A stretch of DNA of 64,000 nucleotides, from positions 186,001 to 250,000 of the forward strand of contig BROI01000004.1 in assembly GCA_027923505.1 (NCBI GenBank), in the 5' to 3' direction. Both the position numbers and the translations under genes were made by a program. The notes beneath the pieces are model-generated. The model worked only from the letters and a program-made list of their open reading frames with translations, was not told the origin of the DNA and did no database searches. Numbering within the stretch: the stretch's first letter is position 1; each line of letters begins with the position of its first letter. Below, one piece after another: positions 1-12,700 of this stretch. The DNA comes from Mayamaea pseudoterrestris. Taxonomy: Eukaryota > Bacillariophyta > Bacillariophyceae > Sellaphorales > Sellaphoraceae.

Positions 1-3000
1 CATGTTTGCCACTGCTAGGTTGGTGTTCGGCAGTTGGGTAGTACATACCAGCAACTTCTGCGGATCTGGAAGCAGGCAACATGCAGGAGGCAAATGCACA
101 AAGTGAATGCACTATACAATATCCATTTGTGACCTTGGATCATGCCCCAAGCCAGTTTACAAAGAGATTGTGGGGATCTGATGTTTGCCACTGCTAGGGT
201 AGGCAGTCACATAGTACCTGCTAACTGAAGCTGCTGACCTGAAGGCAAAAGGCAAGCAGGAGGCTGATGCGCAAAACAAATTCACCAAGGAGGTATGTCT
301 TGTGCCCTCGGATCATGCACAGTGGCTGTACGCATAGAGTGTGTGGGCACTTCATGTTTGCCACTGCTAGGTTGGTGTTCGGCAGTTGGGTAGTACATAC
401 CAGCAACTTCTGCGGATCTGGAAGCAGGCAACATGCAGGAGGCAAATGCACAAAGTGAATGCACTATACAATATCCATTTGTGACCTTGGATCATGCCCC
501 AAGCCAGTTTACAAAGAGATTGTGGGGATCTGATGTTTGCCACTGCTAGGGTAGGCAGTCACAGAACCTGCTAACTGAAGCGGCTGGGGGGGGAAACCTG
601 AAGGCAAAAGGCAAGCAGGAGGCTGATGCGCAAAACAAATTCACCAAGGAGGTATGTCTTGTGCCCTCGGATCATGCACAGTGGCTGTACGCATAGAGTG
701 TGTGGGCACTTCATGTTTGCCACTGCTAGGTTGGTGTTCGGCAGTTGGGTAGTACATACCAGCAACTTCTGCGGATCTGGAAGCAGGCAACATGCAGGAG
801 GCAAATGCACAAAGTGAATGCACTATACAATATCCATTTGTGACCTTGGATCATGCCCCAAGCCAGTTTACAAAGAGATTGTGGGGATCTGATGTTTGCC
901 ACTGCTAGGGTAGGCAGTCACATAGTACCTGCTAACTGAAGCTGCTGACCTGAAGGCAAAAGGCAAGCAGGAGGCTGATGCGCAAAACAAATTCACCAAG
1001 GAGGTATGTCTTGTGCCCTTGGATCATGCACAGTGGCTGTACGCATAGAGTGTGTGGGCACTTCATGTTTGCCACTGCTAGGTTGGTGTTCGGCAGTTGG
1101 GTAGTACATACCAGCAACTTCTGCGGATCTGGAAGCAGGCAACATGCAGGAGGCAAATGCACAAAGTGAATGCACTATACAATATCCATTTGTGACCTTG
1201 GATCATGCCCCAAGCCAGTTTACAAAGAGATTGTGGGGATCTGATGTTTGCCACTGCTAGGGTAGGCAGTCACATAGTACCTGCTAAAGAAGCTGCTGAC
1301 CTGAAGGCAAAAGGCAAGCAGGAGGCTGATGCGCAAAACAAATTCACCAAGGAGGTACGTCTTGTGCCCTCTGATCATGCACAGTGGCTGTACGCATAGA
1401 GTGTGTGGGCACTTCATGTTTGCCACTGCTAGGTTGGTGTTCGGCAGTTGGGTAGTACATACCAGCAACTTCTGCGGATCTGGAAGCAGGCAACATGCAG
1501 GAGGCAAATGCACAAAGTGAATGCACTATACAATATCCATTTGTGACCTTGGATCATGCCCCAAGCCAGTTTACAAAGAGATTGTGGGGATCTGATGTTT
1601 GCCACTGCTAGGGTAGGCAGTCACATCGTACCTGCTAACTGAAGCTGCTGACCTGATGGCAAGAGGCAAGCAGGAGGCTGATGCGCAAAACAAATTCACC
1701 AAGGAGGTATGTCTTGTGCCCTTGGATCATGCACAGTGGCTGTACGCATAAGTTTTGTGTGGGCACTTCATGTTTGCCACTGCTAGGTTGGTGTTCGGCA
1801 GTTGGGTAGTACATACCAGCAACTTCTGCGGATCTGGAAGCAGGCAACATGCAGGAGGCAAATGCACAAAGTGAATGCACTATACAATATCCATTTGTGA
1901 CCTTGGATCATGCCCCAAGCCAGTTTACAAAGAGATTGTGGGGATCTGATGTTTGCCACTGCTAGGGTAGGCAGTCACATAGTACCTGCTAAAGAAGCTG
2001 CTGACCTGAAGGCAAAAGGCAAGTAGGAGGCTGATGCGCAAAACGAATTCACCAAGGAGGTACGTCTTGTGCCCTCTGATCATGCACAGTGGCTGTACGC
2101 ATAGAGTGTGTGGGCACTTCATGTTTGCCACTGCTAGGTTGTTGTTTGGCAGTTGGGTAGTACATACCAGCAACTTCTGCGGATCTGGAAGCAGGCAACA
2201 TGCAGGAGGCAAATGCACAAATTGAATGCACTATACAATATCCATTTGTGACCTTGGATCATGCCCCAAGCCAGTTTACAAAGAGATTGTGGGGATCTGA
2301 TGTTTGCCACTGCTAGGGTAGGCAGTCACATCGTACCTGCTAACTGAAGCTGCTGACCTGATGGCAAGAGGCAAGCAGGAGGCTGATGCGCAAAACAAAT
2401 TCACCAAGGAGGTATGTCTTGTGCCCTCGGATCATGCACAGTGGCTGTACGCATAGAGTGTGTGGGCACTTCATGTTTGCCACTGCTAGGTTGGTGTTCG
2501 GCAGTTGGGTAGTACATACCAGCAACTTCTGCGGATCTGGAAGCAGGCACCATGCAGGAGGCAATTGCACAAAGTGAATGCACTATACAATATCCATTTG
2601 TGACCTTGGATCATGCCCCAAGCCAGTTTACAAAGAGATTGTGGGGATCTGATGTTTGCCCCTGCTAGGGTAGGCAGTCACATAGTACCTGCTAACTGAA
2701 GCTGCTGACCTGAAGGCAAAAGGCAAGCAGGAGGCTGATGCGCAAAACAAATTCACCAAGGAGGTATGTCTTGTGCCCTCGGATCATGCACAGTGGCGGT
2801 ACGCATAAGTTTTGTGTGGGCACTTCATGTTTGCCACTGCTAGGTTGGTGTTCGGCAGTTGGGTAGTACATACCAGCAACTTCTGCGGATCTGGAAGCAG
2901 GCAACATGCAGGAGGCAAATGCACAAAGTGAATGCACTGTACAATATCCATTTGTGACCTTGGATCATGCCCCATGCCAGTTAACAAAGAGATTGTGGGG

Positions 3001-4647
3001 ATCTGATGTTTGCCACTGCTAGGGTAGGCAGTCACATAGTACCTGCTAACTGAAGCTGCTGACCTGAAGGCAAAAGGCAAGCAGGAGGCTGATGCGCAAA
3101 ACAAATTCACCAAGGAGGTATGTCTTGTGCCCTCGGATCATGCACAGTGGCTGTACGCATAGAGTGTGTGGGCACTTCATGTTTGCCACTGCTAGGTTGG
3201 TGTTCGGCAGTTGGGTAGTACATACCAGCAACTTCTGCGGATCTGGAAGCAGGCAACATGCAGGAGGCAAATGCACAAAGTGAATGCACTATACAATATC
3301 CATTTGTGACCTTGGATCATGCCCCAAGCCAGTTTACAAAGAGATTGTGGGGATCTGATGTTTGCCACTGCTAGGGTAGGCAGTCACATAGTACCTGCTA
3401 ACTGAAGCTGCTGACCTGAAGGCAAAAGGCAAGCAGGAGGCTGATGCGCAAAACAAATTCACCAAGGAGGTATGTCTTGTGCCCTCGGATCATGCACAGT
3501 GGCTGTACGCATAAGTTTTGTGTGGGCACTTCATGTTTGCCACTGCTAGGTTGGTGTTCGGCAGTTGGGTAGTACATACCAGCAACTTCTGCGGATCTGG
3601 AAGCAGGCAACATGCAGGAGGCAAATGCACAAAGTGAATGCACTATACAATATCCATTTGTGACCTTGGATCATGCCCCAAGCCAGTTTACAAAGAGATT
3701 GTGGGGATCTGATGTTTGCCACTGCTAGGGTAGGCAGTCACATAGTACCTGCTAACTGAAGCTGCTGACCTGAAGGCAAAAGGCAAGCAGGAGGCTGATG
3801 CGCAAAACAAATTCACCAAGGAGGTATGTCTTGCGCCCTCGGATCATGCACAGTGGCTGTACGCATAGAGTGTGTGGGCACTTCATGTTTGCCACTGCTA
3901 GGTTGGTGTTCGGCAGTTGGGTAGTACATACCAGCAACTTCTGCGGATCTGGAAGCAGGCAACATGCAGGAGGCAAATGCACAAAGTGAATGCACTATAC
4001 AATATCCATTTGTGACCTTGGATCATGCCCCAAGCCAGTTTACAAAGAGATTGTGGGGATCTGATGTTTGCCACTGCTAGGGTAGGCAGTCACATAGTAC
4101 CTGCTAACTGAAGCTGCTGACCTGAAGGCAAAAGGCAAGCAGGAGGCTGATGCGCAAAACAAATTCACCAAGGAGGTATGTCTTGTGCCCTCGGATCATG
4201 CACAGTGGCTGTACGCATAGAGTGTGTGGGCACTTCATGTTTGCCACTGCTAGGTTGGTGTTCGGCAGTTGGGTAGTACATACCAGCAACTTCTGCGGAT
4301 CTGGAAGCAGGCAACATGCAGGAGGCAAATGCACAAAGTGAATGCACTATACAATATCCATTTGTGACCTTGGATCATGCCCCAAGCCAGTTTACAAAGA
4401 GATTGTGGGGATCTGATGTTTGCCACTGCTAGGGTAGGCAGTCACATAGTACCTGCTAAAGAAGCTGCTGACCTGAAGGCAAAAGGCAAGCAGGAGGCTG
4501 ATGCGCAAAACGAATTCACCAAGGAGGTATGTCTTGTGCCCTCGGATCATGCACAGTGGCTGTACGCATAGAGTGTGTGGGCACTTCATGTTTGCCACGG
4601 CTAGGTTGGTGTTCGGCAGTTGGGTAGTACATACCAGCAACTTCTGC
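1..4647 (+). repeat. SatA: 352-bp satellite array (dimer of two ~176-bp monomers)
   Basis: About 13 head-to-tail copies of a 351-354 bp unit that are nearly identical to each other. Each unit splits into two diverged half-units of about 176 bp, and both halves begin with TGTTTGCCACTGCTAGG. One half continues with TTGGTGTTCGGCAGTTGGG, the other with GTAGGCAGTCACATAG. This is the layout of a dimeric higher-order satellite. Private variants recur two units (705 bp) apart: CTGCTAAAGAAG near 1283 and 1988, and CACATCGTACC near 1625 and 2330. That indicates local duplication of 2-unit blocks. Small open frames run through the array on both strands, but they only reflect the repeat and show no coding signature. 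Confidence 0.95.
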
Positions 4648-5770
4648 GGCCAGTCCTTTGTCCTAGCCAACATACCGGCCTGCTGTCATCCAGCTCATCT
4701 AGGCAGCTAGCTAGTTGTGTTTGCCATTGCTAGGTTGGTGTTCGGCAGTTGGGTAGTACATACCAGCAAGTTCTACGATCTGGTAGCAGGCAACATGTTG
4801 GAGGCAAATGCACAAAGTGAATGCACTATACAATATCCATTTGTGACCTTGGATCATGCCCCAAGCCAGTTTACAAAGAGATTGTGGGGATCTGATGTTT
4901 GCCACTGCTAGGGTAGGCAGTCACATAGTACCTGCTAACTGAAGCTGCTGACCTGAAGGCAAAAGGCAAGCAGGGAAAAAACCAAGAGCTTGCGCAACAA
5001 CCCAGTTGCCCTCATGCACAGTGGCTGTACGCATAGAGTGTGTGGGCACTCGTTTTGCCACCGTTGGTTTCGACATTGGTAGAACATACCACAACTGCTA
5101 TCTGGAAGCAGGCAACCTGCAGGAGGCAAATGCACATAGTGATTGCACTATACAATACCGATGTGCCCAACCCTACAAAGAGATTGTGAGGATCTGATGT
5201 TTTGCCACTGCTAGGGTAGGCATTCACATAGTACCTGCTAATTGAAGCTGCTGACCTGAAGGCAAAAAGGCAAGCAGGAGCTGATGCGCAAAACAATTCA
5301 CCAAGGAGGTTCTTGCGTATGGATCATGCACAGTCGGCTGCACGCATAAGTTTTGTGTGGAGCGCCATGTTGCCACTGCTAGGTTGGTGTTAGACCGGTT
5401 GGGTAGTACATACCAGCAACTTCTGCGGATCTGGAAGCGCAGCTACGGGAGCAAATGCACAAAGTGAATGCACTAAACAATATCCACTTGTGACCTTGGA
5501 GCATGCCCCAAGCCAGTTTACAAATAGATTGTGGGGGTCTGGTGTTTGCCACTGCAAGGGTAGGCAGTCACATAGTACCTGCTAACTGAAGCTGCTGACC
5601 TGAAGGCAAAAGGCAAGCAGGAGGCTGATGCGCAAACAAATTCACCAAGGAGGTGTCTTGCGCCTCGGATCATGCACAGTGACTGTGCGCATAGAGTGTG
5701 TGGGCACTTCATGTTTGCCACTGCTAAGGTTGGTGTTCCAGTTGGGTAGTACCTTACCAGCAGCTTCTGC
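4648..5770 (+). repeat. Degenerate edge of SatA
   Basis: A unique 70-bp segment (about 4650-4720) interrupts the array. After it come roughly three diverged SatA units with many indels, fading out near 5770 where a retroelement relic starts. Decay at the array edge and homogeneity inside fit unequal exchange acting mainly on the array core. Confidence 0.85.
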
Positions 5771-6830
5771 GTCTGGAAGCTGACGCTGCCTGGGAAGGCC
5801 CGTGGGCTGAGGTACCACTTCGAGAATGCGAGCAGGGTGCGCAGCGAGGCGACATGCCACGACGCGAAAGTCGGCGAGAAAAGTGTGCACGGCGGGCTTC
5901 AGGTGAAGTCACCCCGAGTGCTTGAGGGGGTGGCGGAAGGCCTCTTGTAGCAGACTGAAGAGTCCGTGTACGCCAGGCAAGGCGAGCGACATGGAGCGCA
6001 GCTCTCAGCGGGTGCTGCGTGAGGATTGGTGAGCAAGGTTCGTGTGCCTGCAACCGTGTCGATGTCCCACCCCAGTATAGTCTTCCGAGTGGACCACGTG
6101 CCATCGCCTTTGCGTAACTTCTTTACCGAGATGGGCTCCTGTTGATGTGGATTGTCAGTTGGGAGCAGTGGATGGAACACCGTGTCGAGCGCGTGGAAGA
6201 GATCGCGGCGTAGCTGGCGCTGGCGTGGACGGCCGCCTTGGCACAGTCCAATGAAGTCATCGACGTACACATCGTGGTGGCCGACCGGTCGTTGAAAATA
6301 TGTCGCTGTCGATGTGACTGGGAGCGGCATCGTGTCCGGAATCGTGTCATCGCATGGTGCGTTGGGCCCCGGCGCTGGGAGCGTGTCGGCTTCACCCTCC
6401 AGCCGGTGCGGCGTGGTGTTGTGGCATGGCGTGGCGTTGGCGATGTCGGCGATCATCTCGGTGGCCGACGTGAAGAATGGTGGCGAGTGTAGACTATGTT
6501 TTCTTGCCGGACTCACGGGAAGAGGATGCCCATCTGGTGGTCGGGCTCCGAGACAACGAGGATTGGCGCGCGCGATGTTGTACATGATTCGGTGCAAGGC
6601 CCGACCGAATTGCATCGACTCGAATGGTGTGATCGGCACGGACTCGTCATTTACACCGAAGAAACTGTAGTCCACGATTGTGCGTGGTCGTCATTCGCGT
6701 TGCTCCACGGCGCCCACGGGGCTGAGTCGCAAGTCGGGCAAGTGGGCGACGGAACTCGCTGGTACCACGATCCAGTGCCCCTTGTGTATCATGTCGGTGA
6801 ACTCTTCGCGTAGAAAGGCCTGATATTGCC
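5770..6830 (-). mobile_element. Reverse transcriptase relic of an unclassified retroelement
   Basis: Minus-strand fragments encode an RT-like region: an N-terminal palm segment (RRPRTIVDYSFFGVN), the catalytic box VYVDDFIGL and a downstream ILGWDIDTV block. The family (Ty3-like or DIRS-like) cannot be settled from this stretch. The copy is broken in several places and has no recognisable terminal repeats. It is wedged between SatA and SatB, so it is probably an old insertion. It is a fossil, not a functional gene. Confidence 0.7.
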
Positions 6831-6831
6831 A

Positions 6832-7967
6832 TCCCCTGAGACACCAGTCAAGCCTACCATCTAGTAGCGCAGCCTGAAGAATGATGTTGGCACCATTCTG
6901 GTGTATGTTGGGCACCCACAGGGCTTGCTGTAGGGGCATTTAAATGTCACGGCATCTGTGGGCTGAGACTGGTGACAAGTTGTCACTAAATACATTGCCA
7001 TCCCCTGAGACACCAGCCAAGCCTACCATCTTGTAGCGCAGCCTAAAAAAAGAGGTTCACATCATTTTGGTGTAATTTGGGCACCTACCGGGCCTGCTGT
7101 AGGGGCATTTGAATGTCACAGCATCTGCAGGCTGAGACTGGTGACAAGCTGTCACCAAATACATTGCCATCCCCTGAGACACCAGTCAAGCCAACCATCT
7201 TGTATCGTAGCCTAAATAATGATGTTGGCTTCATTTTGGTGTAATTTGGGCACCTACAGGGCTTGCTGTAGGGGCATTTGAAAGTCATGGCATCTGCGGG
7301 CTGAGACAGGCAACAAGTTGTCACCAAATACATTGCCATCCCCTGATACACCAGTCAAGACAAATCATCTTGTAGCGCAGCCTGAAAAATGATGTTGGCT
7401 CCATTTTGGTGTAATTTGGGCATCTACCGGGCCTGCTGTAGGGGCATTTGAATGTCACAGCATCTGCAGGCTGAGACTGGTGACAAGTTGTCACCAAATA
7501 CATTGCCATCCCCTGAGACACCAGTCAAGCCATCCATCTTGTAGCGTAGCCTGAATAATGATGTTGGCTCCACTTTGGTGTAATTTGGGCACCTACAGGG
7601 CTTGCTGTAGGGGCATTTGAATGTCACAGCATCTGCGGGCTGAGACTGGTGACAAGTTGTCACCAAATACATTGCCATCCCCTGAGACACCAGTCAAGCC
7701 AACCATCGTGTAGCTCAGCCTAAAAAATGAGATTCGCAGCATTTTGGTGTAATGTGGGCACCTACCGGGCCTGCTGTAGGGGCATTTGAATGTCACAGCA
7801 TCTGCAGGCTGAGACTGGTGACAAGCTGTCACCAAATACATTGCCATCCCCTGAGACACCAATCAAGCCAACCATCTTGTAGCGCAGCCTGCATAATGAT
7901 GTTGGCTCCATTTTGGTGTAATTTGGGCACCTACAGGGCTTGCTGTAGGGGCATTTGAATTTCACGG
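6832..7967 (-). repeat. SatB: 169-bp satellite, left block
   Basis: About 6.7 tandem monomers of 169 bp. Each carries the inverted repeat GGTGACAAGTTGTCACC and CCTACAG/CTGTAGG arms around a 6-base spacer. Monomers here diverge more from each other than those in the block at 9769-14125. The block starts inside a monomer next to the RT relic and stops right after CACGG, where the broken CoDi-like copy begins. Strand is arbitrary; the longest open frames are on the minus strand. Confidence 0.93.
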
Positions 7968-9768
7968 AAAATGCGGAGTTTCAGTGGCAGCCTACGTGCA
8001 AAAGCATAATCTTCTCAACAAGGATGGATGGGCATCATTGAATTGATGGGCCCGGAACGCCAAGAAGGTTGCGCGCAAGGTGGCAACCGCCCGAATGGAG
8101 CAGCAGAAGAACGGACCGCGCTACAAGTTTGGAGTCCAAGTACCCCGAGATTGGAAGGAGGCGCGACGTTTGCAGGAAGCTGCAGGGCACATGAAGTGGA
8201 TGGATGCGGAAGGCGTGGAGCTTGCGAACCTGGATGAGTACGAGACGTTTCAATATCTCGGTCCGAGTTCCACCACAGCACCACCAACTGGTTACCAAAA
8301 GATCCGAGTCCATTTTGTGTACGATGTCAAGCACGATTTGCGATACAAGGCACGTCTCGTTGCAGGCGGCCACCCAATGAAAGACAATGATGATGCCTAC
8401 TCCAGTGTTATCTCATTGAAGGCAATGCGTCTAGCTCTCGTCATTGGAGAAGCGAACAGCAAGAAGTGCATGGTCGGCAACATTGGGAATGCTTATCTTG
8501 AAGCGTTCACCAAGGAGAAGGTATACTTCGTTGGAGGCCCCAAGTTCGGGGAGCGCGAAGGACACATCCTGGTCATCATCAAGGCTTTGTACAGATTGCG
8601 AACGAGCGGAGCACGATTTCACGAACGCCTAGCCGATGCCCTACTTGCGGAAGGGTGAAAGCCATCCTATTGCGATTCCGATCTGTGGATCAAGGACGCC
8701 GGCGACAGCTACGACTACCTCTGTGTATGGGTCGATGATCTGTTGAATATTTCAGACGATCCAGCAGCGTTCTTCAAGATGCTAGAGGAGAAGTACAAGT
8801 TTAAGCTCAAAGGTGTTGGACATCCCAAGTATCATCTCGGCGGTGACTTTGGATGAGACCCTGACGGAACTCTTTACTGGTCAGCCAAGTCCTACGTTGC
8901 GAAACTCTTGGCGCAGTACGAGCGTTTGTTTGAAGGTCCTCCGAAGAAGTATACATCACCAATCGACAAAGACGACCATCCCGAACTTGACCAAAGTGAA
9001 CTACTGAACGTCCAAGAGAAGAAGATTTACCAGTCTCTAGTCGGAGCACTTCAGTGGGTGATTACTTTGGGACGATTTGACATTGCCGTAGCAGTTGTGA
9101 GTCTGTCGTGATTCCGTGTGGAGCCGCGCAAGGGACACCTGCAGCGGGTGAAGTGAGTCTGTGGATATTTGCGAGAGTTACCGGACGCAGCAATCCGTTT
9201 CCGTACAAAGTGGCCAGCCAACGAGGAGCACTTCGGTACCATGGAGGAACAAGATTGGGAGCGCAGCATTTACGGGAAGGACGGAGTTGATGAGATGTTG
9301 GATGTCTACCCACCGCCAAAGGGTGTGACTGTGCGAACATCAACTTTTGAGGATGCATGTCTCATGCGCAAGTCATTGGAAGGAGTTTTGTCATTTGTCA
9401 ACCAGACGCCTGTCGACTGGCATTGCAAACTCCAGGCTACAGTCGAGACTGCGACCTTCGAATCGGAATTCGGCGTAGCAAAGAGTGGAACGGATATCAG
9501 CATTTCTCTACGTGCGTCGCTCATGGCTATGGGCGTACCATTGGAGAAGTCTGCCTGGATGTACGGAGACAACCAAGCAGTGATTACACAATCTACAACC
9601 CCGAGTTCGACGTTGTCCAAGCGACACAACGCGTTGGCCTACCATTGTGTTCGTTGGGCAGTTGCTGCGGGGATTATCAAGTTTGTGAAGATTGACGGAA
9701 AGGAGAACACTGCGGACGTACTTACCAAGTACCTGCCGTACTGTGATGCGATGCCATTGCTCAAGCCA
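7968..9768 (+). mobile_element. Old broken CoDi-like Ty1/copia copy inside SatB
   Basis: The plus strand encodes recognisable copia RT and RNase H segments: a block with YDVKHDLRYKARLVAGGH, a block with LYRLRTSGARFHERLADALL, and an RNase H-like end with TADVLTKYLP. These resemble the young CoDi elements elsewhere in the window but clearly diverge from them, so this is another lineage or an older insertion. No LTRs are visible at its edges and SatB continues on both sides. It has several breaks and is a fossil. Confidence 0.85.
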
Positions 9769-12700
9769 AATACATCGCCTTGCCCTGAGACACCAGTCAA
9801 GCAAACCAACTTGTAGCGCAGCCACAATAATGATGTTGGCACCATTCTGGTGTATTTTGGGCACCTACAGGGCTTGCTGTAGGGTAGTTTGAATGTCACG
9901 ACATCTGCAGGCTGAGACTGGTGACAAGTTGTCACCAAATACATTGCCATCCCCTGAGACACTAGCCAAGCCTACCATCTTGTAGCGCAGCCTGAATAAT
10001 GATGTTGGCACCATTCTGGTGTATTTTGGGCACCTACAGGGCTTGCTGTAGGGGGGTTTGAATGTCACGGCATCTGCGGGCTGAGATTGGTGACAAGTTG
10101 TCACCAAATACATTGCCATGCCCTGAGACACCAGCCAAGCCTACCATCTTGTAGCGCAGCCTGCATAATGATGTTGGCACCATTCTGGTGTATTTTGGGC
10201 ACCTACAGGGCTTGCTGTAGGGGCATTTGAATGTCATGGCATCTGCTGGCTGAGACTGGTGACAAATTGTCACCAAATACATTGCCATGCCCTGAGACAC
10301 CCGCCAAGCCTACCATCTTGTAGCGCAGCCTGAATTATGATGTTGGCACCATTCTGGTGTATTTTGGGCACCTACAGGGCTTGCTGTAGGGGAGTTTGAA
10401 TGTCACAACATCTGCGGGCTGAGACTGGTGACAAGTTGTCACCAAATACATTGCCATCCCCTGAGACACTGACCAAGCCTACCATCTTGTAGCGCAGCCT
10501 GAATTATGATGTTGGCACCATTCTGGTGTATTTTGGGCACCTACAGGGCTTCCTGTAGGGGAGTTTGAATGTCACAACATCTGCGGGCTGAGACTGGTGA
10601 CAAGTTGTCACCAAATACATTGCCATCCCCTGAGACACTGACCAAGCCTACCATCTTGTAGCGCAGCCTGAATAATGGTGTTGGCACCATTCTGGTGTAT
10701 TTTGGGCACCTACAGCGCTTGCTGTAGGGGCGTTTGAATGTCACGGCACCTGCGGGCTGAGACTGGTGACAAGTTGTCACCAAATACATTGCCATCCCCT
10801 GAGACACTGACCAAGCCTACCATCTTGTAGCGCAGCCTGAATATTGGTGTTGGCACCATTCTGGTGTATTTTGGGCACCTACAGCGCTTGCTGTAGGGGC
10901 GTTTGAATGTCACGGCACCTGCGGGCTGAGACTGGTGACAAGTTGTCACCAAATACATTGCCATGCCCTGAGAAACCCGCCAAGCCTACCATCTTGTATT
11001 GCAGCCTGAATTATGATGTTGGCACCATTCTGGTGTATTTTGGGCACCTACAGGGCTTGCTGTAGGGGAGTTTGAATGTCACAACATCTGCGGGCTGAGA
11101 CTGGTGACAAGTTGTCACCAAATACATTGCCATCCCCTGAGACACTGACCAAGCCTACCATCTTGTAGCGCAGCCTGAATTATGATGTTGGCACCATTCT
11201 GGTGTATTTTGGGCACCTACAGGGCTTCCTGTAGGGGAGTTTGAATGTCACAACATCTGCGGGCTGAGACTGGTGACAAGTTGTCACCAAATACATTGCC
11301 ATCCCCTGAGACACTGACCAAGCCTACCATCTTGTAGCGCAGCCTGAATAATGGTGTTGGCACCATTCTGGTGTATTTTGGGCACCTACAGCGCTTGCTG
11401 TAGGGGCGTTTGAATGTCACGGCACCTGCGGGCTGAGACTGGTGACAAGTTGTCACCAAATACATTGCCATGCCCTGAGAAACCCGCCAAGCCTACCATG
11501 TTGTAGCGCAGCCTGAATGATGATGTTGGCACCATTCTGGTGTATTTTGGGCACCTACAGGGCTTGCTGTAGGGGCGTTTGAATGTCACGGCATCTGCGG
11601 GCTGAGACTGGTGACAAGTTGTCACCGAATACATTGCCATCCCCTGAGACACCAGCCAAGCCTACCATCTTGTAGCGCAGCCTGAATAATGATGTTGGCA
11701 CCATTCTGGTGTATTTTGGGCACCTACAGGGCCTGCTGTAGGGGCGTTTGAATGTCACGGCATCTGCGGGCTGAGACTGGTGACAAGTTGTCACCAAATA
11801 CATTGCCAAGCCCTGAGACACCAGCCAAGCCTACCATCTTGTAGCGCAGCCTGAATAATGATGTTGGCACCATTCTGGTGTATTTTGGGCACCTACAGCG
11901 CCTGCTGTAGGGGCGTTTGAATGTCACGGCATCTGCGGGCTGAGACTGGTGACAAGTTGTCACCAAATACAATGCCATCCCCTGAGACACCAGCCAAGCC
12001 TACCATCTTGTACAGCAGCATGAATAAGGATGTTGGCACCATTCTGGTGTATTTTGGGCACCTACAGGGCTTGCTGTAGGGGCATTTGAATGTCATGGCA
12101 TCTGCTGGCTGAGACTGGTGACAAGTTGTCACCAAATACATTGCCATGCCCTGAGACACTCGCCAAGCCTACCATCTTGTAGCGCAGCCTGAATTATAAT
12201 GTTGGCACCATTCTGGTGTATTTTGGGCACCTACAGGGCCTGCTGTAGGGGCGTTTGAATGTCACGGCATCTGCGGGCTGAGACTGGTGACAAGTTGTCA
12301 CCAAATACATTGCCATCCCCTGAGACACCAGCCAAGCCTACCATGTTGTAGCGCAGCCTGAATAATGATGTTGGCACCATTCTGGTGTATTTTGGGCACC
12401 TACAGCGCTTGCTGTAGGGGCGTTTGAATGTCACGGCACCTGCGGGCTGAGACTGGTGACAAGTTGTCACCAAATACATTGCCATGCCCTGAGAAACCCG
12501 CCAAGCCTACCATCTTGTATTGCAGCCTGAATTATGATGTTGGCACCATTCTGGTGTATTTTGGGCACCTACAGGGCTTGCTGTAGGGGAGTTTGAATGT
12601 CACAACATCTGCGGGCTGAGACTGGTGACAAGTTGTCACCAAATACATTGCCATCCCCTGAGACACTGACCAAGCCTACCATCTTGTAGCGCAGCCTGAA

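Noticed and set aside
221-5200. Dozens of 60-110 codon open frames on both strands in SatA
   Set aside because: They recur exactly with the 352-bp repeat, overlap on opposite strands and have no family signature. Open frames are expected by repetition of one stop-poor unit.
1-5770. CRISPR-like array
   Set aside because: Repeats are contiguous without unique spacers, the units are 352 bp, and the genome is eukaryotic with spliceosomal introns.
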